64,000 bases of DNA from JANYJZ01 sp964523395 (GTDB lineage Bacteria; Bacteroidota; Ignavibacteria; UBA10030; SZUA-254), in NCBI GenBank assembly GCA_964523395.1, contig CAZFXS010000011.1, positions 37,632 through 101,631 on the forward strand, written 5' to 3'. Numbering within the stretch: position 1 is the stretch's first letter; each line of letters opens with the position of its first letter. Shown piece after piece: positions 25,038 to 32,985 of the stretch. The position numbers and the translations under genes are program-made. The notes under the pieces are model-generated. The model searched no databases. It was not told the DNA's origin and saw only the letters and a program-made list of their open reading frames with translations.

Positions 25038-26492
25038 ATGATGAATCCGTCGATACTGAAGAAGCTGAAGGAGATAGTCGGGTCCGAAAATGTTCTCGAC
25101 TCAATTGAAGCGCGGACTGTGTATTCGTACGATGCCGCCGCAATGAAGCCGCAACTCCCCGTTGCTGCTGTTCGTCCTTCATCCGCTCAGGAAATTTCCA
25201 GTATTGTTCAGCTTGCAAATCAGGAACAATTCCCGCTTGTGCCGCGAGGCTCCGGTACCGGTTTAAGCGGCGGATCGCTCCCGATGGAAAATTCGATCGT
25301 TCTTCTCACCAACCACTGGAACCGTATCCTCGAAATTGATAAAGAAAATCTTACTGTAACAGTCGAACCCGGAGTCATAACCGCTCAGCTTCATCATGCT
25401 GTCGAGAAGCTCGGATTTATTTATCCCCCGGATCCGGGAAGCTCAAGCATTTGCACCATTGGCGGCAATGTCGCCGAAAATTCCGGCGGTTTGCGTGGAT
25501 TGAAATATGGTGTCACCAAGAATTATGTCATGGGGTTGGAAGTTGTTCTTCCGACCGGTGACATCATGAACACCGGCGGCAAGTCGGTGAAAGATGTTGC
25601 CGGCTACAATCTGAAAGATGTCCTCATCGGTTCTGAGGGCACGCTCGGTATTTTTACGAAGATCCTGCTCAAAATAATCCCCAAACCGGAAACGCACAAA
25701 ACGATGCTGGCATTTTATTCCTCTATGGACGATGCCGCGAAGACAGTGTCCGCGATTATTGCTGCAAAAATTACTCCTGCAATGCTGGAGTTTCTCGACA
25801 ATACCACAATCCGCTGTGTTGAAGATTATACACATCTTGGGTTACCTGTTGAAACGGAAGCGATGCTCCTGATTGAGGTTGATGGAAGAAAGGCAGTCGT
25901 TGAGGAGGATGCCGCACTTATTACTGAGATTTGCAGGCGGCATAACGCAACAGGAATAAAATCTGCCAGAGATGAACAGGGGTCGGTACAGCTAAAAATA
26001 GCCAGACGTTCCGCGTTTACATCTCTCGCCCGGGTCAAACCGACAACGATAATGGAAGATGTTGCTGTCCCCCGCGCTGATCTCGCGCGACTAGTAGAAC
26101 GTATCCGTGAGATCGGAAAAAAGAACGATGTAATGATAGGAAACTTCGGTCACGCGGGCGACGGAAACTTACATCCGAATTATTTAACCAACGAACGTGA
26201 CCCCGATGAATTTGCCCGCGCAGAAAAGACAGTCTTTGAAGTCGAGGAAGCGGCTATTGAGCTCGGCGGTTCGATTACCGGTGAACACGGTGTAGGATTG
26301 TATAAGAAACGGTTACTTGAAAAGATGGTTGGTGATCCGTCAATGACAATGATGCGGACATTGAAGCAAATGATGGACCCGAATAATATCCTGAATCCCG
26401 GAAAAGTGTTTGATCTGAAACCGAAGTGTGAGGGGAATTTGCCGAGGGACAGGGAACAGATAAAGAAGTTTGAGGAAGTTGCGTGGATGTGA
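25038..26492 (+). CDS. glcD: Glycolate/D-lactate oxidase FAD subunit GlcD
   Basis: This FAD-linked oxidase (484 residues) oxidises a 2-hydroxy acid such as glycolate or D-lactate and hands electrons to the Fe-S subunit. The PCMH-type FAD-binding domain is clear: VPRGSGTGLSGGSLP near residues 70-84, PPDPGSSSICTIGGNVAENSGG near 136-157 and KDVLIGSEGTLGI near 195-207. The C-terminal cap has GNFGHAGDGNLHPN and GEHGVGLYKK, both typical of GlcD. Two ATG codons (25038, 25041) are possible starts; the frame opens with a TTG at 25029. The likely partner glcF lies downstream, after an esterase gene. Confidence 0.92.
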   Translation: MMNPSILKKLKEIVGSENVLDSIEARTVYSYDAAAMKPQLPVAAVRPSSAQEISSIVQLANQEQFPLVPRGSGTGLSGGSLPMENSIVLLTNHWNRILEIDKENLTVTVEPGVITAQLHHAVEKLGFIYPPDPGSSSICTIGGNVAENSGGLRGLKYGVTKNYVMGLEVVLPTGDIMNTGGKSVKDVAGYNLKDVLIGSEGTLGIFTKILLKIIPKPETHKTMLAFYSSMDDAAKTVSAIIAAKITPAMLEFLDNTTIRCVEDYTHLGLPVETEAMLLIEVDGRKAVVEEDAALITEICRRHNATGIKSARDEQGSVQLKIARRSAFTSLARVKPTTIMEDVAVPRADLARLVERIREIGKKNDVMIGNFGHAGDGNLHPNYLTNERDPDEFARAEKTVFEVEEAAIELGGSITGEHGVGLYKKRLLEKMVGDPSMTMMRTLKQMMDPNNILNPGKVFDLKPKCEGNLPRDREQIKKFEEVAWM

Positions 26493-26655
26493 ACAGGTCA
26501 AAAGTAAAAAGTATAAATTCAAAAAAATGAATAAGAAAGAACTTAATCGTAAATTGGCAATTGTAAGTTGAAAATGAAAGAATCAATCCGCAATCCAAAA
26601 TTCGCAATTCGAAATATTATTTTGACATTTTACTTTTGAATTTTGATTTAGATAT
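26493..26655. repeat. A-rich intergenic repeat tract
   Basis: The 163-bp gap between glcD and the esterase gene is made of short reiterated phrases: GTCAAAAGTAAAAAGTA-like period-7 units at about 26497-26515, a GGCAATTGTAAGTTGAAAATG stretch near 26556-26577, and CAATCCAAAATTCGCAATTCG near 26590-26610. Similar phrases recur at 27316-27350, 29145-29184 and 42763-42800. No gene is visible. Confidence 0.55.
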
Positions 26656-27306
26656 ATGATCCCAATCAAAACCACATTAATTCACAAAGTTCTTGAACCT
26701 CAGCGAAAGGGTTCCGGTAAGTCACCTGCTCTAATTTTACTCCATGGCAGGGGTGCAAACGAGGACGATTTGCTTGGGTTAGCTGAATATCTTGATGAAC
26801 GGCTCCTGATTATCAGTCCTCGCGCGCCGTTTTCTTTTCACTATGGCGGAGGATATGCGTGGTATGAAATTGAGGAAGTGGCGAAGCCGGAAAAAAAGAT
26901 GTTTACGGATAGTTATAAAAGACTTGTCCAGTTTATTGCCGATGTGAAAAAAGGATATCCGGTTGATTCCGAAAAAATATTTTTAGGCGGGTTTAGCATG
27001 GGAACGATGATGTCATACGCGTTTGCGCTAACTCATCCTGCCGAAGTACGCGGGGTTGTCGCTAACAGCGGGTATGTTCCTGAAGACACGGATCTGACAT
27101 TTTCCTGGAATGAGATAAAGGCCAAACCCTTCTTTGTTTCCCACGGCACATATGATCCTGTCATACCGATTTCTTTTGCGAAACGGGCGAAAGAGCTCCT
27201 TGAAAAAGCACAAGCTGATATTACCTACCGGGAATATGACATGGGACATCAAATCAGCGAAGAAAACCTTAATGATCTGATGAAATGGATGTCGGGGCAC
27301 TTGTGA
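26656..27306 (+). CDS. Phospholipase/carboxylesterase family alpha/beta hydrolase
   Basis: The 216-residue protein is a compact serine hydrolase of the YpfH/carboxylesterase type. The oxyanion block LILLHGRGANEDDLL is at residues 26-40, the nucleophile elbow GGFSMGTMMS is near 115-124 with Ser118, the acid is in SHGTYDPVIP, and the histidine is in DMGHQIS near the end. No signal peptide is seen, so it is cytosolic. It lies between glcD and glcF, which are normally neighbours, without an obvious metabolic link. Confidence 0.87.
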   Translation: MIPIKTTLIHKVLEPQRKGSGKSPALILLHGRGANEDDLLGLAEYLDERLLIISPRAPFSFHYGGGYAWYEIEEVAKPEKKMFTDSYKRLVQFIADVKKGYPVDSEKIFLGGFSMGTMMSYAFALTHPAEVRGVVANSGYVPEDTDLTFSWNEIKAKPFFVSHGTYDPVIPISFAKRAKELLEKAQADITYREYDMGHQISEENLNDLMKWMSGHL

Positions 27307-27392
27307 TAGATGAGGTAAGTAAAAAGTTAAAATGAAAAAGTAAAAAATGATTTCCCATTGTGGCACAGGCCTCGTAATTCTTCGTTTATAGC

Positions 27393-28685
27393 ATGTCTCT
27401 AAGCAACTCTCACAAAGTTCATCTCGACGACGTCATCAATCATTGCTTGCACTGCGGGATGTGTTTACCCGTTTGTCCAACCTATGCCATAACACAACAG
27501 GAGCAATCTTCACCTCGGGGAAGAATCCGTCTTATCCGCTCAGTACTTGACGGAAGTCTGGCGATTTCCGAAACATTTGCCGATGAAATGAATTTCTGCC
27601 TTGATTGCCAGGCGTGTCAGACTGCTTGTCCAGCTGGAGTGAAATACGGTGAGCTTGTCGAAGAATCGCGCCAGTTGGTTGCGGACAAACAGTTAGAGCC
27701 GTTTGCAGTCAGAGTATTGAAAAGAATTTTCCTTCGGGGCATTCTTGGTTCAAACGCTCGAACGAAGTTCTTTGGGCGGGTCCTGAGACTTTATCAGAAA
27801 ACCGGTTTGCGCGAAGCGGTTGAACATTCAGGAATTCTGAATTTGTTCCCGCAGAACCTTCACCGGAAACATTTGCTTCTGCCCTCTATCTCCGAAACAT
27901 TTTTCGATGATACCGTTCCGGATGTTGTTCCTGCCAGAAGGAAGCAACGGGGGAGAGTTGCATTTCTGTCGGGTTGCATTATGAATATTGCGTTTGCCGA
28001 TGTTCATCATGATTGCATTGATGTACTGACCGCAAACGGATACGAAGTTATTATCCCAAAATCTCAGCCATGCTGCGGTTCACTTCATGGGCATAACGGT
28101 GATTTAACAAAGGCGAAAGAATTCGCCCGGAGTATTATCAGTGTTTTTGGTACATATACATTTGACGCACTTGTTGTAGATTCGGCCGGATGCGGAGCAT
28201 TCCTTAAGGAGTATGAAAGGCTGTTTGAGAACAATGCTGATCTTAAAGAAGCCGCGGCAGCACTTTCCCAAAAGACAAAAGATATCACCGAGTTTCTGAC
28301 TGAAGTTGGTTTTTCTAAGCCTGCCGGAAATATGAATTGCACGGTAACTTACCATGAAGCCTGCCATCTTGTGCATACACAAAAAATCAGCAGGCAACCC
28401 AGGCAAATTATCAGTTCGGTGCCGGGTACTGAGTTTGTGGAGTTACCGGAAGCGACATGGTGTTGCGGCAGTGCGGGAATTTACAATATCACGCGCTATG
28501 AAGATTCGATGAAGATGCTTGATCGCAAGATTGGCAACCTTGCTTCTACCGGTGCGGATGTTGTGGTGACGGCTAATCCGGGGTGTCATCTGCAGCTTCA
28601 GTACGGAATCAAAAACGCGGGACTCGCCTGCAAAGTTATGCATCCCGTTAGTTTGGTGAAAACTGCCATGTTGCAAAATGATTGA
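27393..28685 (+). CDS. glcF: Glycolate oxidase iron-sulfur subunit GlcF
   Basis: This 430-residue protein carries two [4Fe-4S] cysteine sets, CLHCGMCLPVCP (Cys18, 21, 24, 28) and CLDCQACQTACP (Cys69, 72, 75, 79), followed by two CCG cysteine-rich domains with SQPCCGSLHGH and EATWCCGSAGIY. It accepts electrons from GlcD and passes them on, probably to quinone. The pairing with glcD is interrupted by an esterase gene. Length and domain order are those of GlcF. Confidence 0.92.
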   Translation: MSLSNSHKVHLDDVINHCLHCGMCLPVCPTYAITQQEQSSPRGRIRLIRSVLDGSLAISETFADEMNFCLDCQACQTACPAGVKYGELVEESRQLVADKQLEPFAVRVLKRIFLRGILGSNARTKFFGRVLRLYQKTGLREAVEHSGILNLFPQNLHRKHLLLPSISETFFDDTVPDVVPARRKQRGRVAFLSGCIMNIAFADVHHDCIDVLTANGYEVIIPKSQPCCGSLHGHNGDLTKAKEFARSIISVFGTYTFDALVVDSAGCGAFLKEYERLFENNADLKEAAAALSQKTKDITEFLTEVGFSKPAGNMNCTVTYHEACHLVHTQKISRQPRQIISSVPGTEFVELPEATWCCGSAGIYNITRYEDSMKMLDRKIGNLASTGADVVVTANPGCHLQLQYGIKNAGLACKVMHPVSLVKTAMLQND

Positions 28686-28702
28686 TAACTCTTATTAATT
28701 AT

Positions 28703-28729
28703 CACCGCAGAGACACAGAGAGCACAGAG
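28703..28729. repeat. CACAGAGACACAGAG-type dispersed element
   Basis: The phrase CACCGCAGAGACACAGAGAG followed by CACAGAG sits 18 bp after the glcF stop. From general knowledge, near-identical phrases are a common intergenic repeat in many environmental bacterial genomes. Only one copy was noticed in this window. Confidence 0.5.
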
Positions 28730-28775
28730 TAAATAAATTTCAGCGTTAGTTTTATCTTAACTACAAGGCTAATCA

Positions 28776-29186
28776 TTGCTTTCCAGCTCGAAGAAAGTAC
28801 CGTTTAACTTTATCCTTGATGAGCTTTATTCGCTTCATCCGCAATTAAAGCCAATGTTCGGGTGCTACGCAATTTATGCCGGCAAGAAGATTGTTCTGAT
28901 ACTGCGAAAACGTAAAGATCATCCTTCGATTAATGGTGTCTGAATTGCAACAAAGAAAGAACATCATGAAAGTTTAAAGAAAATATTTCCGTCCATGAAA
29001 TCGATTCATGTCCTCGGCAAAGGAGTTACAAACTGGCAGGTGCTTCAGGAGAAAGCGGAAGATTTTGAATCGTCGGTACTTACTGCGTGTGAGATGATTT
29101 TGAAAGGTGATAGGAGGATTGGATCTGTACCAAAAGAGAAGAACAAGTCAAAGGTTAAAAGTAAAAAACAAAAAAGTGAAAAATGA
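28776..29186 (+). pseudogene. Small conserved protein interrupted by an in-frame TGA
   Basis: One reading frame runs from a TTG at 28776 to the TAA at 29184-29186 but is broken by a TGA at 28941-28943. The halves join naturally: a front part with PMFGCYAIYAGKKIVLILRKRKD, the phrase NGV, the stop, then IATKKEHHESLKKIFP and HVLGKGVTNWQVL. In relatives I recall, a tryptophan follows NGV, so TGG has probably changed to TGA. The starting ATG also seems lost. The last residues (SKVKSKKQKSEK) are read from an A-rich repeat tract. Most likely a decaying gene; recoding is unlikely, and a sequencing error is possible. Confidence 0.7.
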
Positions 29187-29381
29187 TTTTGGGTCAGAGT
29201 TTCGTGTTTTGAAAAATTATAAATTATTGCTATTGGCGAATAACGAACATCGAATATCAAACATCAGATATCGAATATCCCCTCACGTTTCCCAAAATAC
29301 ATATCACATATTTCGTATCTTAAATACTCAACATCTCATCTACTTCTTTGCTTTTCCTTCCTATAAACCCTATCTTTCGTT
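29187..29381. repeat. Intergenic tract with reiterated ATCGAATATC phrases
   Basis: The 195-bp gap before thiI contains AACATCGAATATC, AACATCAGATATCGAATATC and related phrases at about 29245-29280, a simple diverged repeat like those in other gaps of this window. No RNA gene or clear promoter was found. Confidence 0.4.
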
Positions 29382-30587
29382 ATGCAGTCAGTCATTATTC
29401 TTCATCATCACGAAATCATTCTGAAAGGAAACAACCGCGGATTTTTTGAGCGCCAGTTGCTTCAAAACGTCAGAACCGCTCTCAGCGGATTGGTTCCCTC
29501 ACAACATATTGGCGGAGGGTACGGCAAATTTATTGTCAGACTCAACAGTCAAAGTGCTACCAACGAAATAGTTTCCCGGTTAAAGAATGTTTTCGGTATA
29601 GCAAATATTTGTACCGGACTTCAGGTGAAACAGAACATTGGGGAATTCTGCATTGCTGCCGAACAGATACTAAAGGATCGTAAATTTTCGACAATCCGGG
29701 TTGAAACGCGGAGACCTGATAAGAATTTCCCCATTAGATCGATGGATGTCAATGCGCAGGTAGGGGCGTTTCTGTGCGATAAATTCAGTGTGAGAGCCGA
29801 TCTTTCCAACCCTGATGAGACAATCTACGTCCATATTGTGGATAGTGCCGCGTACGTCTACTGTTCCAAAGTACAGGGCGCCGGCGGGCTTCCCTCAGGC
29901 ATCAGCGGCAGAGTGGTTTGCCTTATTTCCGCCGGGTTTGATTCACCAGTGGCGGCATGGAAACTGATGCGGCGCGGAGCGCATGTTATTTTTGTCCATT
30001 TCCACAGCATGCCGTACACGAGTCAGCAATCTGTGAATCAGGTGCACAGGCTTGTTGAGATGTTGACGCAATATCAGTTTCACTCTAAAATATATCTCGT
30101 GCCGTTTGCCGATGTTCAGAATCAGATTGTACTGAAAACACCCCAGCATCTGAGAGTAATTTTCTACCGGAGAATGATGATTCGTGTCGCGGAGATTATC
30201 GCGCAAAAAGAAAAAGCAGAAGCGCTGGTGACGGGCGAGGCAGTCGGACAGGTCGCATCGCAAACGTTAAGAAATATCCGTGCAATTGACAGCGCGGCAG
30301 AGTATCCAATCCTGCGGCCGCTTTCCGGTACCGATAAAGAGGAAACGATGGCGATTGCGCGCGCAATCGGAACGTATGATATTTCAAAAGAACCGTATGA
30401 TGATTGCTGTTCGTTTCTCGCACCAAGAAAACCGGAAACGTGGGCAAGCCTCGTTGAAGTCCAGCAATCTGAATCGCAGTTAAACATCAAAGAACTTGCT
30501 GATCTGGCATTGCAATCAATCTCAATTCAAACATTCCACTATCCTCAGACAACACATTCTGATGTCCCTGAAGTTCTTATTTCCTAA
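29382..30587 (+). CDS. thiI: tRNA 4-thiouridine sulfurtransferase ThiI
   Basis: ThiI adenylates and thiolates uridine 8 of tRNA and can supply sulfur for thiazole synthesis. The 401-residue protein has the N-terminal ferredoxin-like and THUMP domains (about 1-165, with SVIILHHHEIILKGNNRGFFE at the start) and the PP-loop ATPase with SAGFDSPVAAW near 186 (usual form SGGxDSP), plus CCSFLAPRKPETWA near 345. It lacks the C-terminal rhodanese domain, as in Bacillus ThiI, so another sulfur carrier must donate. The next gene's start overlaps its end by 26 bp. Confidence 0.93.
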   Translation: MQSVIILHHHEIILKGNNRGFFERQLLQNVRTALSGLVPSQHIGGGYGKFIVRLNSQSATNEIVSRLKNVFGIANICTGLQVKQNIGEFCIAAEQILKDRKFSTIRVETRRPDKNFPIRSMDVNAQVGAFLCDKFSVRADLSNPDETIYVHIVDSAAYVYCSKVQGAGGLPSGISGRVVCLISAGFDSPVAAWKLMRRGAHVIFVHFHSMPYTSQQSVNQVHRLVEMLTQYQFHSKIYLVPFADVQNQIVLKTPQHLRVIFYRRMMIRVAEIIAQKEKAEALVTGEAVGQVASQTLRNIRAIDSAAEYPILRPLSGTDKEETMAIARAIGTYDISKEPYDDCCSFLAPRKPETWASLVEVQQSESQLNIKELADLALQSISIQTFHYPQTTHSDVPEVLIS

Positions 30588-32643
30588 ATGCTTTTTCGTC
30601 TGTTGTATGGTCTTATTCCAAAACGGGATTACTTTTTCACAGCCGTTTATACGGGAGGTTGATACAATACCTGTCATCATCGGGGGAGACACGGTATCGC
30701 AGCCGTTTGCCGGCGGGATAAATACTCCGCAGCATCAGTTTGCGGACATCGATGGAGACGGCGATCTGGATTTGTTTATTTTTGATGCTGACCTTTCTTC
30801 GACGAAGTACTTTTTCCGCAACACCGGGACAGAGTTTAACCCGCAATTCAAACTTGAAACAAATACGATCGTGCTTCCCAATTTCCAGTCATGGTTTCTA
30901 TTTGTAGATTTGAACGCTGATTCCAAACTTGAATTAGCCACAGATGATTCTTCGTTTGGCATCAGGTATTACCGCAACGACGGCACTATCCAAAACCCGC
31001 AGTTTGTTCTTGATATTTCTCCGATGCGTGATTCAAGCAACGAAATCATCAACGCCGGCTTCGGCAACGTGCCGACGTTTGCGGATATCAATGGTGATGG
31101 TAAGCTTGATTTCTTTTCCAATAATGGTGCGGATGGTTCCATCAATTACTATCAAAATATCGGGACTTCAACATCACCCTTATTTAAATTTATTACATCA
31201 TCGTTTCAGGGAATTATTGTTCTCGGCGATCAATGCACGACTTCAGTAAATGCTAAAACTGCAATGCACGGATCGGGCGCCTTATCGTTTATCGATATCG
31301 ACGCAAACGGTACGAACGATCTCTTTCATGGCGATCAATTTTTTAAGGGGCTTTTTTTTATGAAGAACGACGGGACTCCGTCTGTTCCTTCGATTCATTG
31401 TACTTCCAACAATTACCCGCCGGCCGAACCGGTGTCCACGTTCGGATTTAATCAGCCCAATTTTGCCGACATTGACGCCGACGGCGATGCCGATCTTTTT
31501 GTGGGGGTTTTGAACAATATGTTCCGCCATGGCTTCTGGTTCTATGAGAATATCGGCGACACCGCAAATGCCGATTTTCAATTGAGGACAAAAGATTATC
31601 TTTCGATGATTGATGTCGGCAAGGATGCAGTCCCGTCGCTTGCAGATATTGATAATGACGGAAAGCTTGATCTTGTTACCGGCAATGTCAATGGTCAGCT
31701 TTGGTATTTTCACAACGAAGGAACACCGGTACAGCCCTCCTTTGTTTTGCTCGACACTATCTTTGCCGGGATTAAAGGAAATTCCTCGTATGCGCCTGAT
31801 TTTATTGATACGGACAATGATAATGATCAGGATTTATTTTTAGGAAGATTTGACGGCAAGGTTTTTTTATATGAAAATACCGCAGGTATATTCAGTGCAA
31901 CCGATTCCCTCACAGTGGCACAATTCGCTTTCCCAGCGGGAGCTGATCTCGACGCCGATGGTGACGTCGATCTGTTTGTTGGCAAAGGCAACGGGCAGTT
32001 AAGTTTTTACCGCAACGATGGGACTCTGTCGGATTTTTCACCTGTATTGGTGTCCGCGTCTTTTGATGCTATCGATGTGGGAGAAAACGCCAAACCGGTT
32101 CTTGTGTACAATAGTTCGCACGGGCTTTACGATCTCTACATCGGCAACGCGGAAGGGAATCTGTTGTATTATGAGAATGTCGGTGATTCAACATCACCGA
32201 TTTTTATTCCGCAAACTGATTCCTATGGAAATATAGATCCTGTGCGGGAATCAGCACCAGCGTTTGGCGATCTGGATAATGACGGCGACCTCGATTTGAT
32301 TATCGGAACTACAAAAGGCGGGCTCCATGTTTACCGGAATGACTTTCCGAGTGATGTTTCAGTTGTGCCGGCTCAACCCGCGGCATTTGAGCTCTTTCAG
32401 AATTATCCCAATCCGTTTAATCCGGTAACGAATTTCGGATTTCGGATTACGAATTTCCGATTCGTCAGTTTGAAGGTTTACGATGTATTCGGAAGAGAAG
32501 TGGTAACACTTGTGGATGAAATAAAAGTGCCGGGTACGTATTCGGTGCAATGGGATGCGAGTGGTATTGCCAGTGGTGTGTATTATTACAGATTGCAATC
32601 CGGAAATAAATTTGCCGTAAAGAAACTCATGCTTATTAAATAA
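30562..32643 (+). CDS. Secreted FG-GAP/VCBS repeat protein with T9SS type A tail
   Basis: From the ATG at 30562 the protein has 693 residues: a signal peptide (hydrophobic run to about residue 26), then at least eight calcium-binding repeats of the form FADIDGDGDLDLF (for example FADINGDGKLDF, LADIDNDGKLDLV and FGDLDNDGDLDLI), which build a beta-propeller. The end has the T9SS type A sorting signature FELFQNYPNPFNPVT, VSLKVYDVFGREV and YYYRLQSGNKFAVKKLMLIK. It should cross the outer membrane by T9SS and be anchored or released. The tail contains an ATTTCGG repeat insertion at 32429-32464. The frame is open to 30496, but that start lacks a signal peptide. Confidence 0.88.
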   Translation: MSLKFLFPKCFFVCCMVLFQNGITFSQPFIREVDTIPVIIGGDTVSQPFAGGINTPQHQFADIDGDGDLDLFIFDADLSSTKYFFRNTGTEFNPQFKLETNTIVLPNFQSWFLFVDLNADSKLELATDDSSFGIRYYRNDGTIQNPQFVLDISPMRDSSNEIINAGFGNVPTFADINGDGKLDFFSNNGADGSINYYQNIGTSTSPLFKFITSSFQGIIVLGDQCTTSVNAKTAMHGSGALSFIDIDANGTNDLFHGDQFFKGLFFMKNDGTPSVPSIHCTSNNYPPAEPVSTFGFNQPNFADIDADGDADLFVGVLNNMFRHGFWFYENIGDTANADFQLRTKDYLSMIDVGKDAVPSLADIDNDGKLDLVTGNVNGQLWYFHNEGTPVQPSFVLLDTIFAGIKGNSSYAPDFIDTDNDNDQDLFLGRFDGKVFLYENTAGIFSATDSLTVAQFAFPAGADLDADGDVDLFVGKGNGQLSFYRNDGTLSDFSPVLVSASFDAIDVGENAKPVLVYNSSHGLYDLYIGNAEGNLLYYENVGDSTSPIFIPQTDSYGNIDPVRESAPAFGDLDNDGDLDLIIGTTKGGLHVYRNDFPSDVSVVPAQPAAFELFQNYPNPFNPVTNFGFRITNFRFVSLKVYDVFGREVVTLVDEIKVPGTYSVQWDASGIASGVYYYRLQSGNKFAVKKLMLIK
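32429..32464. repeat. ATTTCGG palindromic repeat inside coding sequence
   Basis: Arms CGAAT-TT-CGGA (32429-32439, two-base bulge) and TCCGATTCG (32456-32464) form a 9-bp stem. The stretch reads in frame as NFGFRITNFRF, inserted between the NYPNPFNPVT and VSLKVYD motifs of a T9SS tail. Confidence 0.55.
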
Positions 32644-32652
32644 GGAGTAACG

Positions 32653-32883
32653 ATGTCCGCTAAAATAACAATTAAGAATAATGGAAGTATTCACGTTGAA
32701 GGCGATTTTGAAATTTACGATATGGAGGGAGGAAAGTATGATGTTAACGGGAGGACATTGGTAAAACTCTGCCGTTGCGGCCATAGCGAAACCAAACCGT
32801 TCTGCGATGGTGCGCATAAACGGATTCCGTTTGAATCAACTGTGAAGGCGTATGTGTTGCCGCCGCCGAAGCCAAAAGTATAA
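32653..32883 (+). CDS. CDGSH iron-sulfur domain protein
   Basis: The 76-residue protein has one CDGSH-type [2Fe-2S] site, CRCGHSETKPFCDGAH, with ligands Cys40, Cys42, Cys51 and His55 (3-Cys/1-His). An N-terminal beta region (KITIKNNGSIHVEGDFEIYD) precedes it, as in small bacterial CDGSH proteins that take part in electron transfer or iron-sulfur handling. It begins 9 bp after the upstream stop with GGAG in front. Cytosolic; the partner is unknown. Confidence 0.9.
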   Translation: MSAKITIKNNGSIHVEGDFEIYDMEGGKYDVNGRTLVKLCRCGHSETKPFCDGAHKRIPFESTVKAYVLPPPKPKV

Positions 32884-32891
32884 TCAGATTT

Positions 32892-32961
32892 GGACATTTA
32901 CTCATTGAGTCATTTGCTCATTGGAACAATGAGCAATGAATAAGTGGCTAAATGTTCCAAT
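32892..32961. repeat. Nested inverted repeat (possible cruciform)
   Basis: An inner 10-bp perfect stem, TTGCTCATTG (32914-32923) with CAATGAGCAA (32927-32936) around a GAA loop, is flanked by an outer near-perfect pair GGACATTTA / TAAATGTTCC. It lies between the CDGSH stop and the start of a large secreted protein gene. No T-run follows, so it is not a typical terminator; an operator or a dispersed element is possible. Confidence 0.6.
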
Positions 32962-32985
32962 GTTACAATTTCTCGTGGAGGATCT

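Noticed and set aside
28941..28943. TGA as a recoded tryptophan or selenocysteine codon
   Set aside because: No selenocysteine hairpin is visible after it, the natural start codon also seems lost, and other genes end normally in TGA, so decay or a base error is simpler.
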